64,000 nt of DNA from Takakia lepidozioides. Lineage: Eukaryota; Streptophyta; Takakiopsida; Takakiales; Takakiaceae. The translations under genes and the position numbers were made by a program. Location: the NCBI GenBank assembly GCA_030704615.1, contig CM060734.1, forward strand, positions 47,632,042-47,696,041, given 5' to 3'. This document shows, one piece after another, positions 11,421 to 22,249 of the stretch (position 1 is the stretch's first letter; every line of letters begins with the position of its first letter). The notes beneath the pieces are model-generated. The model ran no database searches, was not told the origin of the DNA, and saw only the letters and a list, made by a program, of their open reading frames with translations.

Positions 11421-11660
11421 GAATTGGGTGATGACACCCTTTCTCTCTCACACACACTACCTCTCTGTCAAGCAATTCGCAGCAAGAGGGAGCTGGCTGC
11501 ATTGGTGTACGCAGCCACCCCAGCCCCATTGGGTTTTTTTTTTTTTCGAATTTGGGTGATGGCAGACATCTCTCTCTATCACCCTAACTCTGTGTCAAGC
11601 AATTCGCAACAACGGGGGGGCTGGCCGCGCTGGTGCGCGCAAGCACCCCAGCCCACATGG
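11421..11660 (+). repeat. diverged tandem duplication, about 127-bp period
   Basis: The sequence around GAATTGGGTGATGACA...CAAGCAATTCGC...GCAGCCACCCCAGCCC is followed by a related copy (GAATTTGGGTGATGGCA...CAAGCAATTCGC...AAGCACCCCAGCCC). It lies in a pyrimidine-rich leader upstream of the ORF at 12040 and may be untranslated or intronic. Confidence 0.65.
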
Positions 11661-12039
11661 ACGTTGGTAGCTGGTTCTCTGGTCCCTAGCAGCTACCGTC
11701 CTCTTGCTCGGCTCTGGTACTCCTTGCCTGTGCCTCTGTGTTTTCTGATTCAGGGCTCATGAGAGAAGACTACGCAGCTAACGGCTACATCGCAGCCATT
11801 CGTCCTTACTTGTTTTCATATTTTGTTTTCCTTGTTTTTGTAATTCTACTTGTATGACAGTCCCATGGGCTGTATTTGGTGTAGTTTTTTAATTATTTAT
11901 TGGCTTATTTGATATATTGTAGTGTCTTTTTTAGTGTATAATTCTTTTTTGCTCTATAAAAATCTATGTAATATTGTACAGTCTTCAATATGTTTTTTTA
12001 GGATTTCTTTGTATTAATAAATTGTAGTTCATTTCAGAC

Positions 12040-13251
12040 ATGACCAAGGATTCGCAGAAGACCTCAGCTGCAAAGAAAAGGAAAAAACCAGAAGCAAAAT
12101 CGTATCGTTCAAGTACACAAAAGAAATCTGGTTTGACCCCCCGGCATTCCCCTCCTCCTGTGCTTGCTTCTTCATTTCATGAGCCCGAGAGTACCAGTGG
12201 CCCCCCCGAGCACCGTGTTGATGATGATGCCCCCCTTTTGGGCCCAGGTGTTGTAGTTGAAGTTTCTTCTGTGCCGGATATTATTGGTACTATTGATGAG
12301 TCTTCCATTGGGCCTACAGTATCTAGTCGCGCTGCCCTCTCTCCTTTGTTAGAAGCATTGTATATGGGTAATGTAAAGATTATTCAAGATAGTTCTAGGA
12401 TGGGCCAAAATTGGGACATTGCTCCTGGTCCTTCTCCAACCACAGAGGTTAGGAGGGTTATGACACGTCAATGGGATGAACTGATCAAGGCACAAGAGAG
12501 AGAGAAAGAGAGGGTGGAGAGGGGTTCCATACGTGGGGAGGTAGCTAGGCCGATTGGCCCAAAGGATGTTCATGTTGAAAGATTGGGGAGTTCTTCATGG
12601 CATGATGCATCTCATGGTACCCAAGGCGCTTCTCCCTCTCATGTCCATGATACTCCATTGGTGGCCAGTCCTCGGCTAAGAAGGGCCTCGCATTTGGCCA
12701 GCTTGCTGGTGTGACTCTAGCTAGTGGCAATTGGGGTCAAGCCTCTCTTGAAGAGCAAGCACAACTCATGGCATCTTTGGCGGCAATGGGGGTTCCATTG
12801 CCATCAATGGGACAACTTTTGGCAGCTGATCTCGAGGTGCCTAAGTTACCCGCGTTGAGGCCCATGTATACTGTCGCCTCGGAGCATCATGAGGCCAGTA
12901 TCTCTCTCTCCATTTTTTTGTATTGCCTACTGCCTTCGTTTTGTTTTGTTGTTTTTATTTGGTTTGTGTACATGACTTGCAAAGATTGGCCAAGGGCCTC
13001 ACAAAACTTATTGTAATTGCAGGCTTTATTTGTGGACCCAGTGCCACGTGCCCTTGAGAGACCTCTTGTCATTGACGAAGGAGCCTGAGAGAGACGTAGA
13101 CAAAGAGTGATGGAGGAGGTTGAGGCTTTTGTGAGGAGAGGGAAAACAAAGATAGTGGAAAAGCCCCTTAGGAAGAAGAAGAAGCAGCCTTGCATTGAGG
13201 ATACCCCTCTCACAATCGGAGAGTTGGGGGGGGGGGGGAGATATTTGAAAA
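12040..13251 (+). pseudogene. unrecognised ORF, frame-broken (probably element-derived)
   Basis: Starts at ATG 12040 right after an acceptor-like TTTCAG and runs 224 codons to 12714. It has a basic N-terminus (KKRKKPEAK), a Ser/Pro-rich middle and a charged stretch (KAQEREKERVERG). Just before its stop the coding sense shifts by one frame: the other frame continues with GLAFGQLAGVTLASGNWGQ and SLEEQAQLMASLAAMG to about 12890. A further stretch from about 13023 (LFVDPVPRALERPLV) meets an in-frame TGA at 13086-13088 and then continues (EEVEAFVRRGKTKIVEKP) into a G13 run near 13230. At least one frameshift and one stop mark it as decayed. No domain recognised; repeats on the left suggest a transposable-element origin. 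Confidence 0.45.
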
Positions 13252-13259
13252 AATAAAGC

Positions 13260-14950
13260 AAACTTCAGGTATATTCCAGGTAACGTCACGTTGATAACCG
13301 GGGTTACAATAGAGTCAATTATATATTTGAGAGATATTGTTGACTATTGCCATCAAGCCATTTTTAGGCTTAAAAAGTTATCTTTTTCTATTTAGGCATA
13401 AAGTTATCTTTTAGACACAAAAATAAATTTTTCCTATTCTAGACATGAAAATAACTTTCTTTTACCTATTCTAGGCTTGTGCCTATTTGAGACAACCCCT
13501 CACAAACAACGTATAAGCTGGGGGTGAGGCTCTGTGTACCTCATTCCATTTCTCTCCAACTGATGAGCTCACTTGTTGAGCAAAACTAGTCAGGACTTTT
13601 ATAGAGATTTTCTATCTCTTCTGCATCTAAGGGTTAATGTCTCAACTGTGCTGTTGAGCTTTAGGTTTGCTATCATCTATTGCTCTAAGTTCCATTGCAT
13701 TTGGTTGCTTTGTCTCTATTGCATTAAACTCCTTCTTGAGTATTGCATATTAGATGAACATCTAAGTCGTTCTCTCTTTTTTCTCTCTCGAGTATTTTGC
13801 ACTTCTTTTCTAGCTTTCTGTCTCTCAGGACCAACGCTATTCCAATGCCACTTACCACCGGCTTCATAAGTTTCAAACAAACTCACAGATGTCAACTCCT
13901 TTTTAGTCGATTTTATTTTTCATGCGGCTGAGATACATATTACCCCCTTTTTAATTCCTGGACCATCCTCTAATGGATAGGCCCCCCGCAAACTTGAGAG
14001 GCATTATTCCTACATGCTTACTTTATCCCAAAACTTGCATGAGGGTAAACAAAAATCCCAACCCTTTGCACAACAATTGCGCATCGCACCACAACTTGCT
14101 ACAAATCCTTCTGATGACTGTGCCCTCACAGCCAAAGGAGGAGCAGTAAGTATATCTTCCTCTCAGTATTCACATATATATCCCTTGGTTGGGTGTAATT
14201 TTATTGATATTAATTCAACCAACATGTGGGCCCAAAAGCTTCGGTTTTGGGATGTTGGACGGCTACTGAAAACGACCTCACTTTTCTTGAAGGGGATTTC
14301 AGGAGAGATTTTTGGCTTGTTTGAGATTGGCAGCTCAAGTAGTTACTGAGAACACTGGGAGTCACACCAGCGATAGAGACCTGCGTCGGTGGACAGACAC
14401 TGGCAGTATCGCTCATTTGTGAGGGAGTCAAGCGACATCAATCAATAACAACATACCCAAATACCCTTACAATCACTATGTGAAACTTTCAAGCAGCCAC
14501 CATGGGATTGGATCTTGGTGGGTTAAGGATAGCTTTTGACAATATTCATGCAAGTTCGTCAAGGGCTCATCCAAAGCCACACCACAAGAAACAAACAAAC
14601 ATCTGCAAATTTAAGATGCTGAACAAACTTAAACACAGGGCTGCCCCTCTAATCAAGCTCATCAAAATTCGTATTCACTTCCAGCTCCACCACCCAAACC
14701 CAGAATTAGGACAGCACTCTGATTTCCATCTACTGTCACCAAAGTCAGTCCAATATCACCCCTTCAGTCAAGTGGAATTAACTTCCCACCTATGCCGGGT
14801 AGACCCACTATCATTTCCCGTGGATATGCCACAGGAAATGCACTCAATAGTACAGCATGGTCAATACTCTCAGGAAAGGGTGGATGATATGAGTAGCTAC
14901 ACAGATCACTGAATGAAGCAAGACACTCGCATCTTTCCAAGAAAACATCC
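13260..14950. other. no recognised gene, AT-rich
   Basis: Short unrelated frames only. Nothing that I can assign; the right end adjoins the 3' end of the minus-strand PPR gene. Confidence 0.5.
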
Positions 14951-14952
14951 TT

Positions 14953-17900
14953 TCACCAGTAATCCCCACAGGAACAAATCCCATCTTCAAAGTGGTGAAA
15001 GCGGTTAGCGTCCCGTACAACAATTGCTCGGCCAACAATCGTTGAGATGAATTTGGTGGAGGTGTGGCAGTCACCACACACTCTAAGATTCTTGATGAGA
15101 CGGAGAGGTGTCCTGGGGGTCGTGCTGATCAGCCCAAAACCAATGGCCAGCTTCTCACTGTGGTGGCAAAGAGAAAATTCCTTTTCCTCCTCCCCCCCAC
15201 ATCATGCAATACAAAGCGCGTGTCAGGCACATACCCCGCCTTCTTCATCTGCCCAGACAATCTTCTCAGCTCAGCATGGATTTCCTTAATTCTGGGATGC
15301 AACTTGTCAGCTACAACGAAGGTGTGCACCCTGTTGCCAACCTCAATGCAGCAGCGACCTGGCTCCTTTCTAACCCCTTTGACCTTCATCATTCTTCTCA
15401 CCTTTGCAGTATCATCCCACCTGCCAGCTGCAGCATAGATGTTTGAGAGCAACACATAAGTCGCGGCATCCTGTTCATCCCACATGAGGATAGATGTTGC
15501 TGCACGTTCAGCCATCTCCACATTGCCATGGATTCTGCAGGCACCAAGCAAGGCCTTCCACACCACAGCATCTGGATTGATGGGCATTTTATTAATCAGG
15601 TCCACTGCCTCATCCAGTTGTCCCGCACGTCCAGAAGGTCCACCATGCAGCCAAAGTGCTTTACTGTCGGAGTGACACCATGATCTTGACTCAGGGAATC
15701 AAAGTAGCGTCTTCCTTCATTCAGTAGGCCAGCGTGGCTGCATGCAGAGAGAACACATATAAAGGTGATACTGTCCGGCTTCAAGCCGTTCTTTTGCATT
15801 CCTTCAAATAGTTGCACGACCTCCCTATGACCACCATGCTGTGCATATCCTGCAATCATCGCGTTCCACGACACCACATCTCGTTCAGCCATATTGTCGA
15901 ACACTCCCTTTGCATGCTCGATGCACCCACATTTGGCATACATGTCCACCAGGTATTGTTCAGGATCACATCTGGTACGATTCCAGCTCTGATGATGTCG
16001 CCATGCACCTCTTTGCCCTTTTCCAGGGCTGCCAGGCTTGCACACGCACTGCAAACGCACACAAACGTGATGTGGTCGGGCTTCATCCCTTCGCACATCA
16101 TTTGCTCATACGTCTCCAAAGCCTCCATCCCGCGCCCCTGCTGTGCATACCCTGCGAGCATCGCGTTCCACGACACCACATCTCGTTCAGCCATATTGTC
16201 GAACACTCCCTTTGCATCCTCGATGCACCCACATTTGGCATACATGTCCACCAGGGTATTGTTCAGGATCACATCTGGTACAATTCCAGCTCTGACGATG
16301 TCGCCATGCACCTCTTTGCCCTTTGCCAGGGCTGCCAGGCTTGCACACGCACTGCAAACGCACACAAACGTGATGTGGTCGGGCTTCACCCCTTCGCACA
16401 TCATTTGCTCATACGTCTCCAAAGCCTCCATCCCGCGCCCCTGCTGTGCATATCCTGCGAGCATCGCACTCCACGACACCACATTTCGTTCAGCCATATT
16501 GTCGAACACTCCCTTTGCATGCTCGATGCACCCACATTTGGCATACATGTCCACCAGGGTATTGTTCAGGATCACATCTGGTACGATTCCAGCTCTGACG
16601 ATGTCGCCATGCACCTCTTTGCCCTTTTCCAGGGCTGCCAGGCTTGCACACGCACTGCAAACACACACAAACGTGACATGGTCGGGCTTCACCCCTTTGC
16701 ACATCATTTGCTCATACGTCTCCAAAGCCTCCATCCCGCGCCCCTGCTGTGCATACCCTGCGAGCATCGCACTCCAGGACACCACATTTCGTTCAGCCAT
16801 ATTGTCGAACACTCCCTTTGCATGCTCGATGCACCCACATTTGGCATACATGTCCACCAGGGCAGTTTCAGGATAACATCTGGTACGATTCCAGCTCTAA
16901 CGATGTCGCCATGCACCTCTTTTGCCCTTTTCCAGGGCTGCCAGGCTTGCACACGCACTGCAAACGCACACAAACGTGGTGTGGTCGGGCTTCACCCCTT
17001 CGCACATCATTTGCTCATACGTCTCCAAAGCCTCCATCCCGCGCCCCTGCTGTGCATACCCTGCGAGCATCGCGTTCCACGACACCACATTTCGTTCAGC
17101 CATATTGTCAAACACTCCCTTTGCATGCTCGATGCTCCCACATTTGGCATACATGTCCACCAGGGCAGTGTTCAGGATCACATCTGGTACGATTCCAGCT
17201 CTGACGATGTCGCCATGCACCTCTTTGCCCTTTTCCAGGGCTGCCAGGCTTGCACACGCACTGCAAACGCACACAAACGTGATGTGGTCGGGCTTCACCC
17301 CTTCGCACATCATTTGCTCATACGTCTCCAAAGCCTCCATCCCGCGCCCTGCTGTGCATACCCTGCGAGCATTGCACTCCAGGACACCACATTTCGTTCA
17401 GCCATATTGTCGAACACTCCCTTTGCATGCTCGATGCTCCCACATTTGGCATACATGTCCACCAAGGCAGTGTTCAGGATCATATCTGGTACGATTCCAG
17501 CTCTGACAATGTCGCCATGCACCTCTTTGCCCTTTTCCAGGGCTGCCAGGCTTGCACACGCACTGCAAACGCACGCAAACGTGATTTGGTTGGGCTTCAC
17601 CCCTTCCCCCATCATTTGCTCATAGGTCTCCAAAGCATTCCTACCACACCCATGCTTGGTAAATCCTGCCAACATTGTATTCCACGTGATCAAAGATCGT
17701 TGAGGCATTCTGTTGAACACTTGGTGAGCATCCATGATGCTCCCGCACTTAACATACATGTTGACAAGGGTGTTGAGGAGAAAAACATTTGGCGTGAATC
17801 CACTTTGGATAATGTGAGTGTGCACCTGCTTTCCAGCTTCCAGGCCTTTCACCTTGATGCACTTACGCAAGAGACAGACATACGTTTCTGTATCTGCTGA

Positions 17901-18198
17901 AATGCCTCCTTGGTTTAAAGTCTGTAGAGCCTCTTTCAGTCTGCCTGCCTCACAAATCATCTTCACATGCCCAGAAGTGCCAGAAGAGGCATTGTGGACT
18001 CCCTCTCTTGATCCTCTTCCAGAAGCTGTGGTCATGGTTGAGGTGCCTGATTTTATCAACTGTGCCGCTGCAGCTGCTGCCTTGAGTTGACCATCTACCC
18101 ATGGAGGTTTCTTGTAGCTATTGATCCACAGGGAATCATAGGTAATCTTGTGCTTGAAATCTGGCCCTCTTGGATGAATCTGTACCCACACTCTATCC
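14953..18198 (-). pseudogene. PPR protein, PLS-DYW class, continuous with an OSB PDF motif; frame-broken
   Basis: DYW-type PPR proteins bind organellar RNA and deaminate C to U. The minus-strand reading opens at about 18198 with an OSB-type PDF motif (GPDFKHK, DSLWINS, KKPPWVDGQL) and runs without interruption into PPR motifs (AGRLKEAL, NTLVNMYVKCGS). It then enters six nearly identical 101-residue P-L-S units, an E region (LLGACRIHG, YVLLSNIYAAAGRW) and a DYW domain ending CSCGDYW with TGA at 14953-14955. Single-base indels break the frame near 17347 (C lost in GCGCCCCTG), 16867 (G lost), 16920 (extra T, restoring frame), 15952 (G lost), 15640 (T lost) and in the C7 run 15192-15198 (one base short). 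Several lie in homopolymers, so either a young pseudogene or consensus errors. DYW residues HSEKLA and CGDCH are present in the shifted frame. Confidence 0.85.
15800..17620 (-). repeat. six tandem 303-bp PLS units inside the PPR gene
   Basis: The anchor CCATATTGTCGAACACTCCC recurs at 15889, 16191, 16494, 16797, 17100 and 17402 (one copy reads TGTCAAAC). Spacing is 303 bp, or 302 where a base is missing. Each unit encodes 101 residues, one P-L-S triplet (YEQMMCEGVKPDH, NTLVDMYAKCG, VFDNMAERNVVSW). Units differ by few substitutions, far fewer than the equivalent units of the PPR gene at 22-25 kb, which points to recent unequal crossing-over or gene conversion. Confidence 0.95.
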
Positions 18199-18371
18199 CT
18201 GCTCCTTCAGCTATCCATGCCTCTGCACAAATCATGCATTCATCCTTGCCTTGCTGCTAACAGCTGAAAATGACAGCCTAGATTTGTTCTAGGAAACACC
18301 CAACTCAGCTTATCACACTAGTTCCTATGCCTATTGCGTCTGCTAGTCTCTGTAATCCAACAGGCATTCAC

Positions 18372-18485
18372 CTTTTTGCCTCGATTGTCCCACCATTGAC
18401 TGGGGTCAGAAAAGTATTCTTTCCACAGCTTCTCCTCGTCTCTGTTACCTGTTTCTGGATACTTTCCTGTTGTCACATTGGCAGT
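18372..18485 (-). CDS. OSB-type module exon (copy 1), upstream of the PPR-fused PDF exon
   Basis: Minus-strand exon encoding NVTTGKYPETGNRDEEKLW and FSDPSQWWDNRGKK, ending AAG with a GTGAAT donor at 18371. In organellar single-stranded DNA-binding (OSB) proteins a WWDNR segment directly precedes the PDFKHK motif, and here the PDF exon follows about 170 bp downstream at 18198. The 5' limit is approximate. This supports a split OSB C-terminal motif joined to the PPR reading frame. Confidence 0.55.
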
Positions 18486-18619
18486 ATCATGTCAAAGTCA
18501 CTCCAAACTATCAAAGGGTCACTCAACCAGCTGAATTGCAGAATTCAACATGAAAATTTAGGGCCGGTTCTGATAAGAGGGAAAAACAGGGTGAAATGTG
18601 TTGAAGAAGGTGCCTTCAT

Positions 18620-19060
18620 TAGCAGTGCCTGATTTTATCAATTGTGCCGTTGCTGCTGCGGCTTCCAGTTGACCATCTACCCATGCAGGTTTCTTGTAGC
18701 TATTGATCCACAGGGAATCATAGGTAATCTTGTGCTTGAAATCAGGCCCTTTTGGATGAATCTGGACCCACACTCCATCCCTGCTCCTTCAGCTATCCAT
18801 GCCTCTGCACAAATCATGCATACATCCTTGCCTTGGTGCTAGCAACAGACAATGACAGCCTAGAATTCTTCCAGCAAACACCCCAACCATACTTATCACA
18901 CTAGTTCCTATGCTGACTTGCATCTGCTTCCAACAGGCATTCACCTTTTTGTCTCCTTTGTCCCACCATTGACTGGCGTCGGAGAAGTGTTCATTCCAAA
19001 GCTTCTCCTCGTCTCTGTTATCTGTTTTTGGATACTTTCCTGCTGCCACATTGGCACTAA
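18620..19060 (-). CDS. OSB-type PDF module, copy 2 (two exons)
   Basis: Second copy of the same two-exon module: GKYPKTDNRDEEKLW with FSDASQWWDKGDKK (about 19053-18945, donor GTGAAT), then GPDFKHKITYDSLWINS and KKPAWVDGQLEAAAA (from about 18780, after GAGCAG). The intron is short. The frame after SGTANEGTFF runs to a stop at 18558. OSB proteins carry one to several PDF motifs in their C-terminal half, so tandem modules are expected for the family; whether these are exons of one gene with the PPR is not shown. Confidence 0.5.
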
Positions 19061-20029
19061 CTTGTCAAATTCATTCCAAACCACCACAGATCCACTGCAA
19101 CATATGGCAAATGAAAGGCTACAACTTGGATATTCAAATATGCAAATTCAGGACCGAGTCTGATGAGAGCGCAAAACAGGCTGAAATAGGTCGAAGAAGG
19201 TGCCCTCACCACATTGTCCTTGACCTTGTGTCATGACCCATGGAAGATTTGACCGACCATCAACCCAAAAAGACCTCTTGTGTGTGCTGCTTGTGTCTGT
19301 AGTCAGGTAATCTCGGATTGGTCTGTGAGAACCACCACGGTGCAGATGAGCAGGCAGAGATTGAAACACGGCCTGATAAGACCAAGCTGACTCTCCCAAG
19401 AACCTTGTAAACGTCAGGAAGAATACCAAATCATGGTACTAACAGGTGCCAAGAGCCCACATTTGCAGGATGGACAATCATCTTCACATCGTACATTGAG
19501 AAAAAGCCACACCTTGCGATTGCGGTTCTCCCACCATCGTGAAGGATCTTTAAAAAACTCATGCCAGCTCTGCTCCGTGCTCCAAGGTAGAGGTTTGTGA
19601 TCGAAAATTCGACAGCATCAACATGTTGACATTGTCCTTTACTGAGGGGTGCTAGTGAGCTTTCAACAACATTCATGCAAGTTGTTTTGGGCTCCATTGG
19701 GCTCTACACGGTGAGGAACAACGAACTCCAAACTCCGCTCAAGAAACGTGTGCTTTTACCGAACTTCCAACAAGGATATCACTGTGCTCTTCCAAGGTGG
19801 CAGGGGTCAGGGGCCCTACATCGACCACCGGTTCGTCGTCGTGCCGTTCTGATGGCTCCTAGCGGTTAGCGCTTGTGAAGCACGGAATGGCTCCTTGTCT
19901 CTGTTACCTGTTCAAAGGGTTCACTCAACCAGCTAACTTGCAGAATTCAACATGAAAATTTAGGGCCGGTTCTGATAAGAGGGAAAGACGGGGTGAAATG
20001 TGTTGAAGAATGTGCCTTCATTACCAGTG

Positions 20030-20465
20030 CCTGATTTTATCAATTGTGCCGCTGCTGCTGCGGCTTCCAGTTGACCATCTACCCTTGCAGGTTTCTTGTA
20101 GCTATTGATCCACAGGGAATCTTGTGCTTGAAATCTGGCCCTCTTGGATGAATCTGGACCCACACTCCATCCCTGCTCCGTCAGCTATCCATGCCTCTGC
20201 ACAAATCATAATACATCCTTGCCTTGCTGCTAGCAGCTGACAATGCCAGCCTAGGTTTGTTCTAGGAAACACCCAACTCAGCTTATCACACTAGTTCCTA
20301 TGCTCATTGCGTCTGCTACTCTCTGTAATCCACCAGGCATCCACCTTTTTGCCTCGATTGTCCCACCATTGACTGGGGTCAGAAAAAGTATTCTTTCCAC
20401 AGCTTCTCCTCGTCTCTCTTACCTGTTTCTGGATACTTTCCTGTTGTCACATTGGCAGTGTTAAC
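20030..20465 (-). pseudogene. OSB-type PDF module, copy 3, degraded
   Basis: Third copy. An extra A/T pair near 20388 shifts the frame before WWDNR, and ten bases are missing between PDFKHK and DSLWINS relative to copies 1 and 2 (after the CCACAGGGAATC stretch near 20117), another frameshift. The rest (KKPARVDGQLEAAAAAAQ) matches. The upstream frame reads FKGVDVFSIPSGSHITWENR, possibly the end of the OSB-domain, but I could not establish an OB-fold. Confidence 0.45.
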
Positions 20466-20479
20466 AAGTCGCTGCCTAT

Positions 20480-22249
20480 TCTCCCACGTTATATGACTTC
20501 CACTCGGAATTGAAAAGACATCGACCCCTTTGAACTGTACTCGTCGGCATTCAAACTTTCCAGTTCTCCTGCTGCTATATCAGTGATTTCGGTCTTGTTC
20601 TCTCAACGCAAAATTTCAGTTCAATATTCGACCTTCCACAGGCATGGGGATGGCAGAATGCTCAAGCGCTCTTCTGCACCCGCAGGGACAGACGATCCCC
20701 ACGAAACTGTCTTCTTGCGGTGGAGACCTTACGTCATGCAGCAGATTACCGGACCATGCTCTAGAGCTGAAATGCATATCCTCCTTGGCAATCCCGGGCG
20801 GGAGACCCTTACAGGTGACTCCGACAGCTTCCCAGTCTCCAGGGAACGTGACGAACGGTAGAGACATGTAAGTCTTTGAGTTTAATTTTTTGGTCTCTAA
20901 ACTTGGTGAGTCCATCATGCAGGTTCTACATTGTTCCTTGTCCCACCCCAGCAGAAACTAAACTAATCCATTCAACTTATGGGCTACAAGACTGTAATTG
21001 GCATCCCTCATCACCTGAATGTCTGCATATTTCTGGTCTTTACATGACGTGCATGGGACAGACACGGAGGGACAGAGAGCCGTCTATTGGACTTGCTTGC
21101 AGCTACTGCCTGTGGGATACCGGTGGATAGGGCAAGTTCCTAGACATGCAAGAAATTGGGGTCAGTCCTTAATGTGACTTTTAGTTACCATAGATGAGAC
21201 ATATACTGATCTCTCTGGTGCAGGGAGGATGCATGAAGGGCAGAGACAGATGCACCTGCGGACTGTGAGGGATATTAACCTTGCAGAGCCAGTTGTCAGG
21301 TTTTTACCGACCAGGGTATGGAAACTGAGGCCATACCAGTATTCACTAGGAGGAACAGGGCCGGAGAAAGAGAAGTCGCTACTCATCAATTACAGTAAGA
21401 CTTGGGCAATTAGATTCTGTCAAAGATCATGTTTTACTGGTGTTTGCATGCAGGACAGCAGTAAGCATGGAACTGCTTTTGCAAGAGTTCAAATCAGATC
21501 CTATGCAGTGGTGGGACAACAGTTCTAATAAGGTGAGGCTACCTCTACTGTAATCAAAACATTCTGAGTCTCTAGGATAGAAAGGGCATTGATTTCTTCC
21601 TTGGATAAAGCTGGTATGTTTGTAGAGTGAACCCTGGTTGAAGCTGATTTGATTGATGATTTGGTCTGTCACACCTCCTGTAGTGGTTGCTGGATAGGTC
21701 ATTGTTGATGCACAGTAGAATTGAGCTGGTGGTGCAATATGGTAGCCTGTTGTTTGAAGTGATGGTTGTGGAGCTTTGGTGGTTACAGCCTGATCTCTAT
21801 GGGGTAAATTGGATTGAATCTATGGCTGCTCAGCTGCTCCCTTGTGCATTTTATAGACAAGTCGAAGATCACCAGACTTCAGACATAAGCGCACAAAGGA
21901 GGTCCTTTGGATTGAGGATTGGTCCACTCCTCCTTGGGTGAAATCAGAGCTAGTTGACATAATACAAGGTCGAGTACAATCTGGTGACGGTTCTAATGTT
22001 GATATCCATCAGGGAGCTTCAGTCGAAGAATTCAAAGGGTATTTTTTTGATGATGTCAAGGGTCCCAACTGAAATAGATGGAGTGGGTACAGTGAATCTC
22101 GAATATATGACTAAAATATTTTGGTAACCTTGTACATATGTAGCAAGAAACCTGTCCTCATGGGGATTTGAAGTATCTAGGAGCTTTGAGATATGTTATG
22201 TGAGTGTGAGTGTGAAGGTTTGTCACTAAGAGTTTTGAGTCAATGCAGG
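20480..22249. other. no confidently recognised gene
   Basis: Minus-strand frame 20918-20616 (contains FVTFPGDWEAVGV and SFVGIV) faintly recalls the OB-fold part of OSB/SSB proteins, which would suit its position upstream of the PDF modules, but the match is too weak to call. The remainder up to the PPR start shows nothing I recognise. Confidence 0.35.

Noticed and set aside
15812-17625. Long plus-strand open frames (354 and 594 codons) rich in His and Cys
   Set aside because: They are antisense shadows of the repeated PPR units; their periodicity is exactly the 303-bp unit and no independent motif is present.
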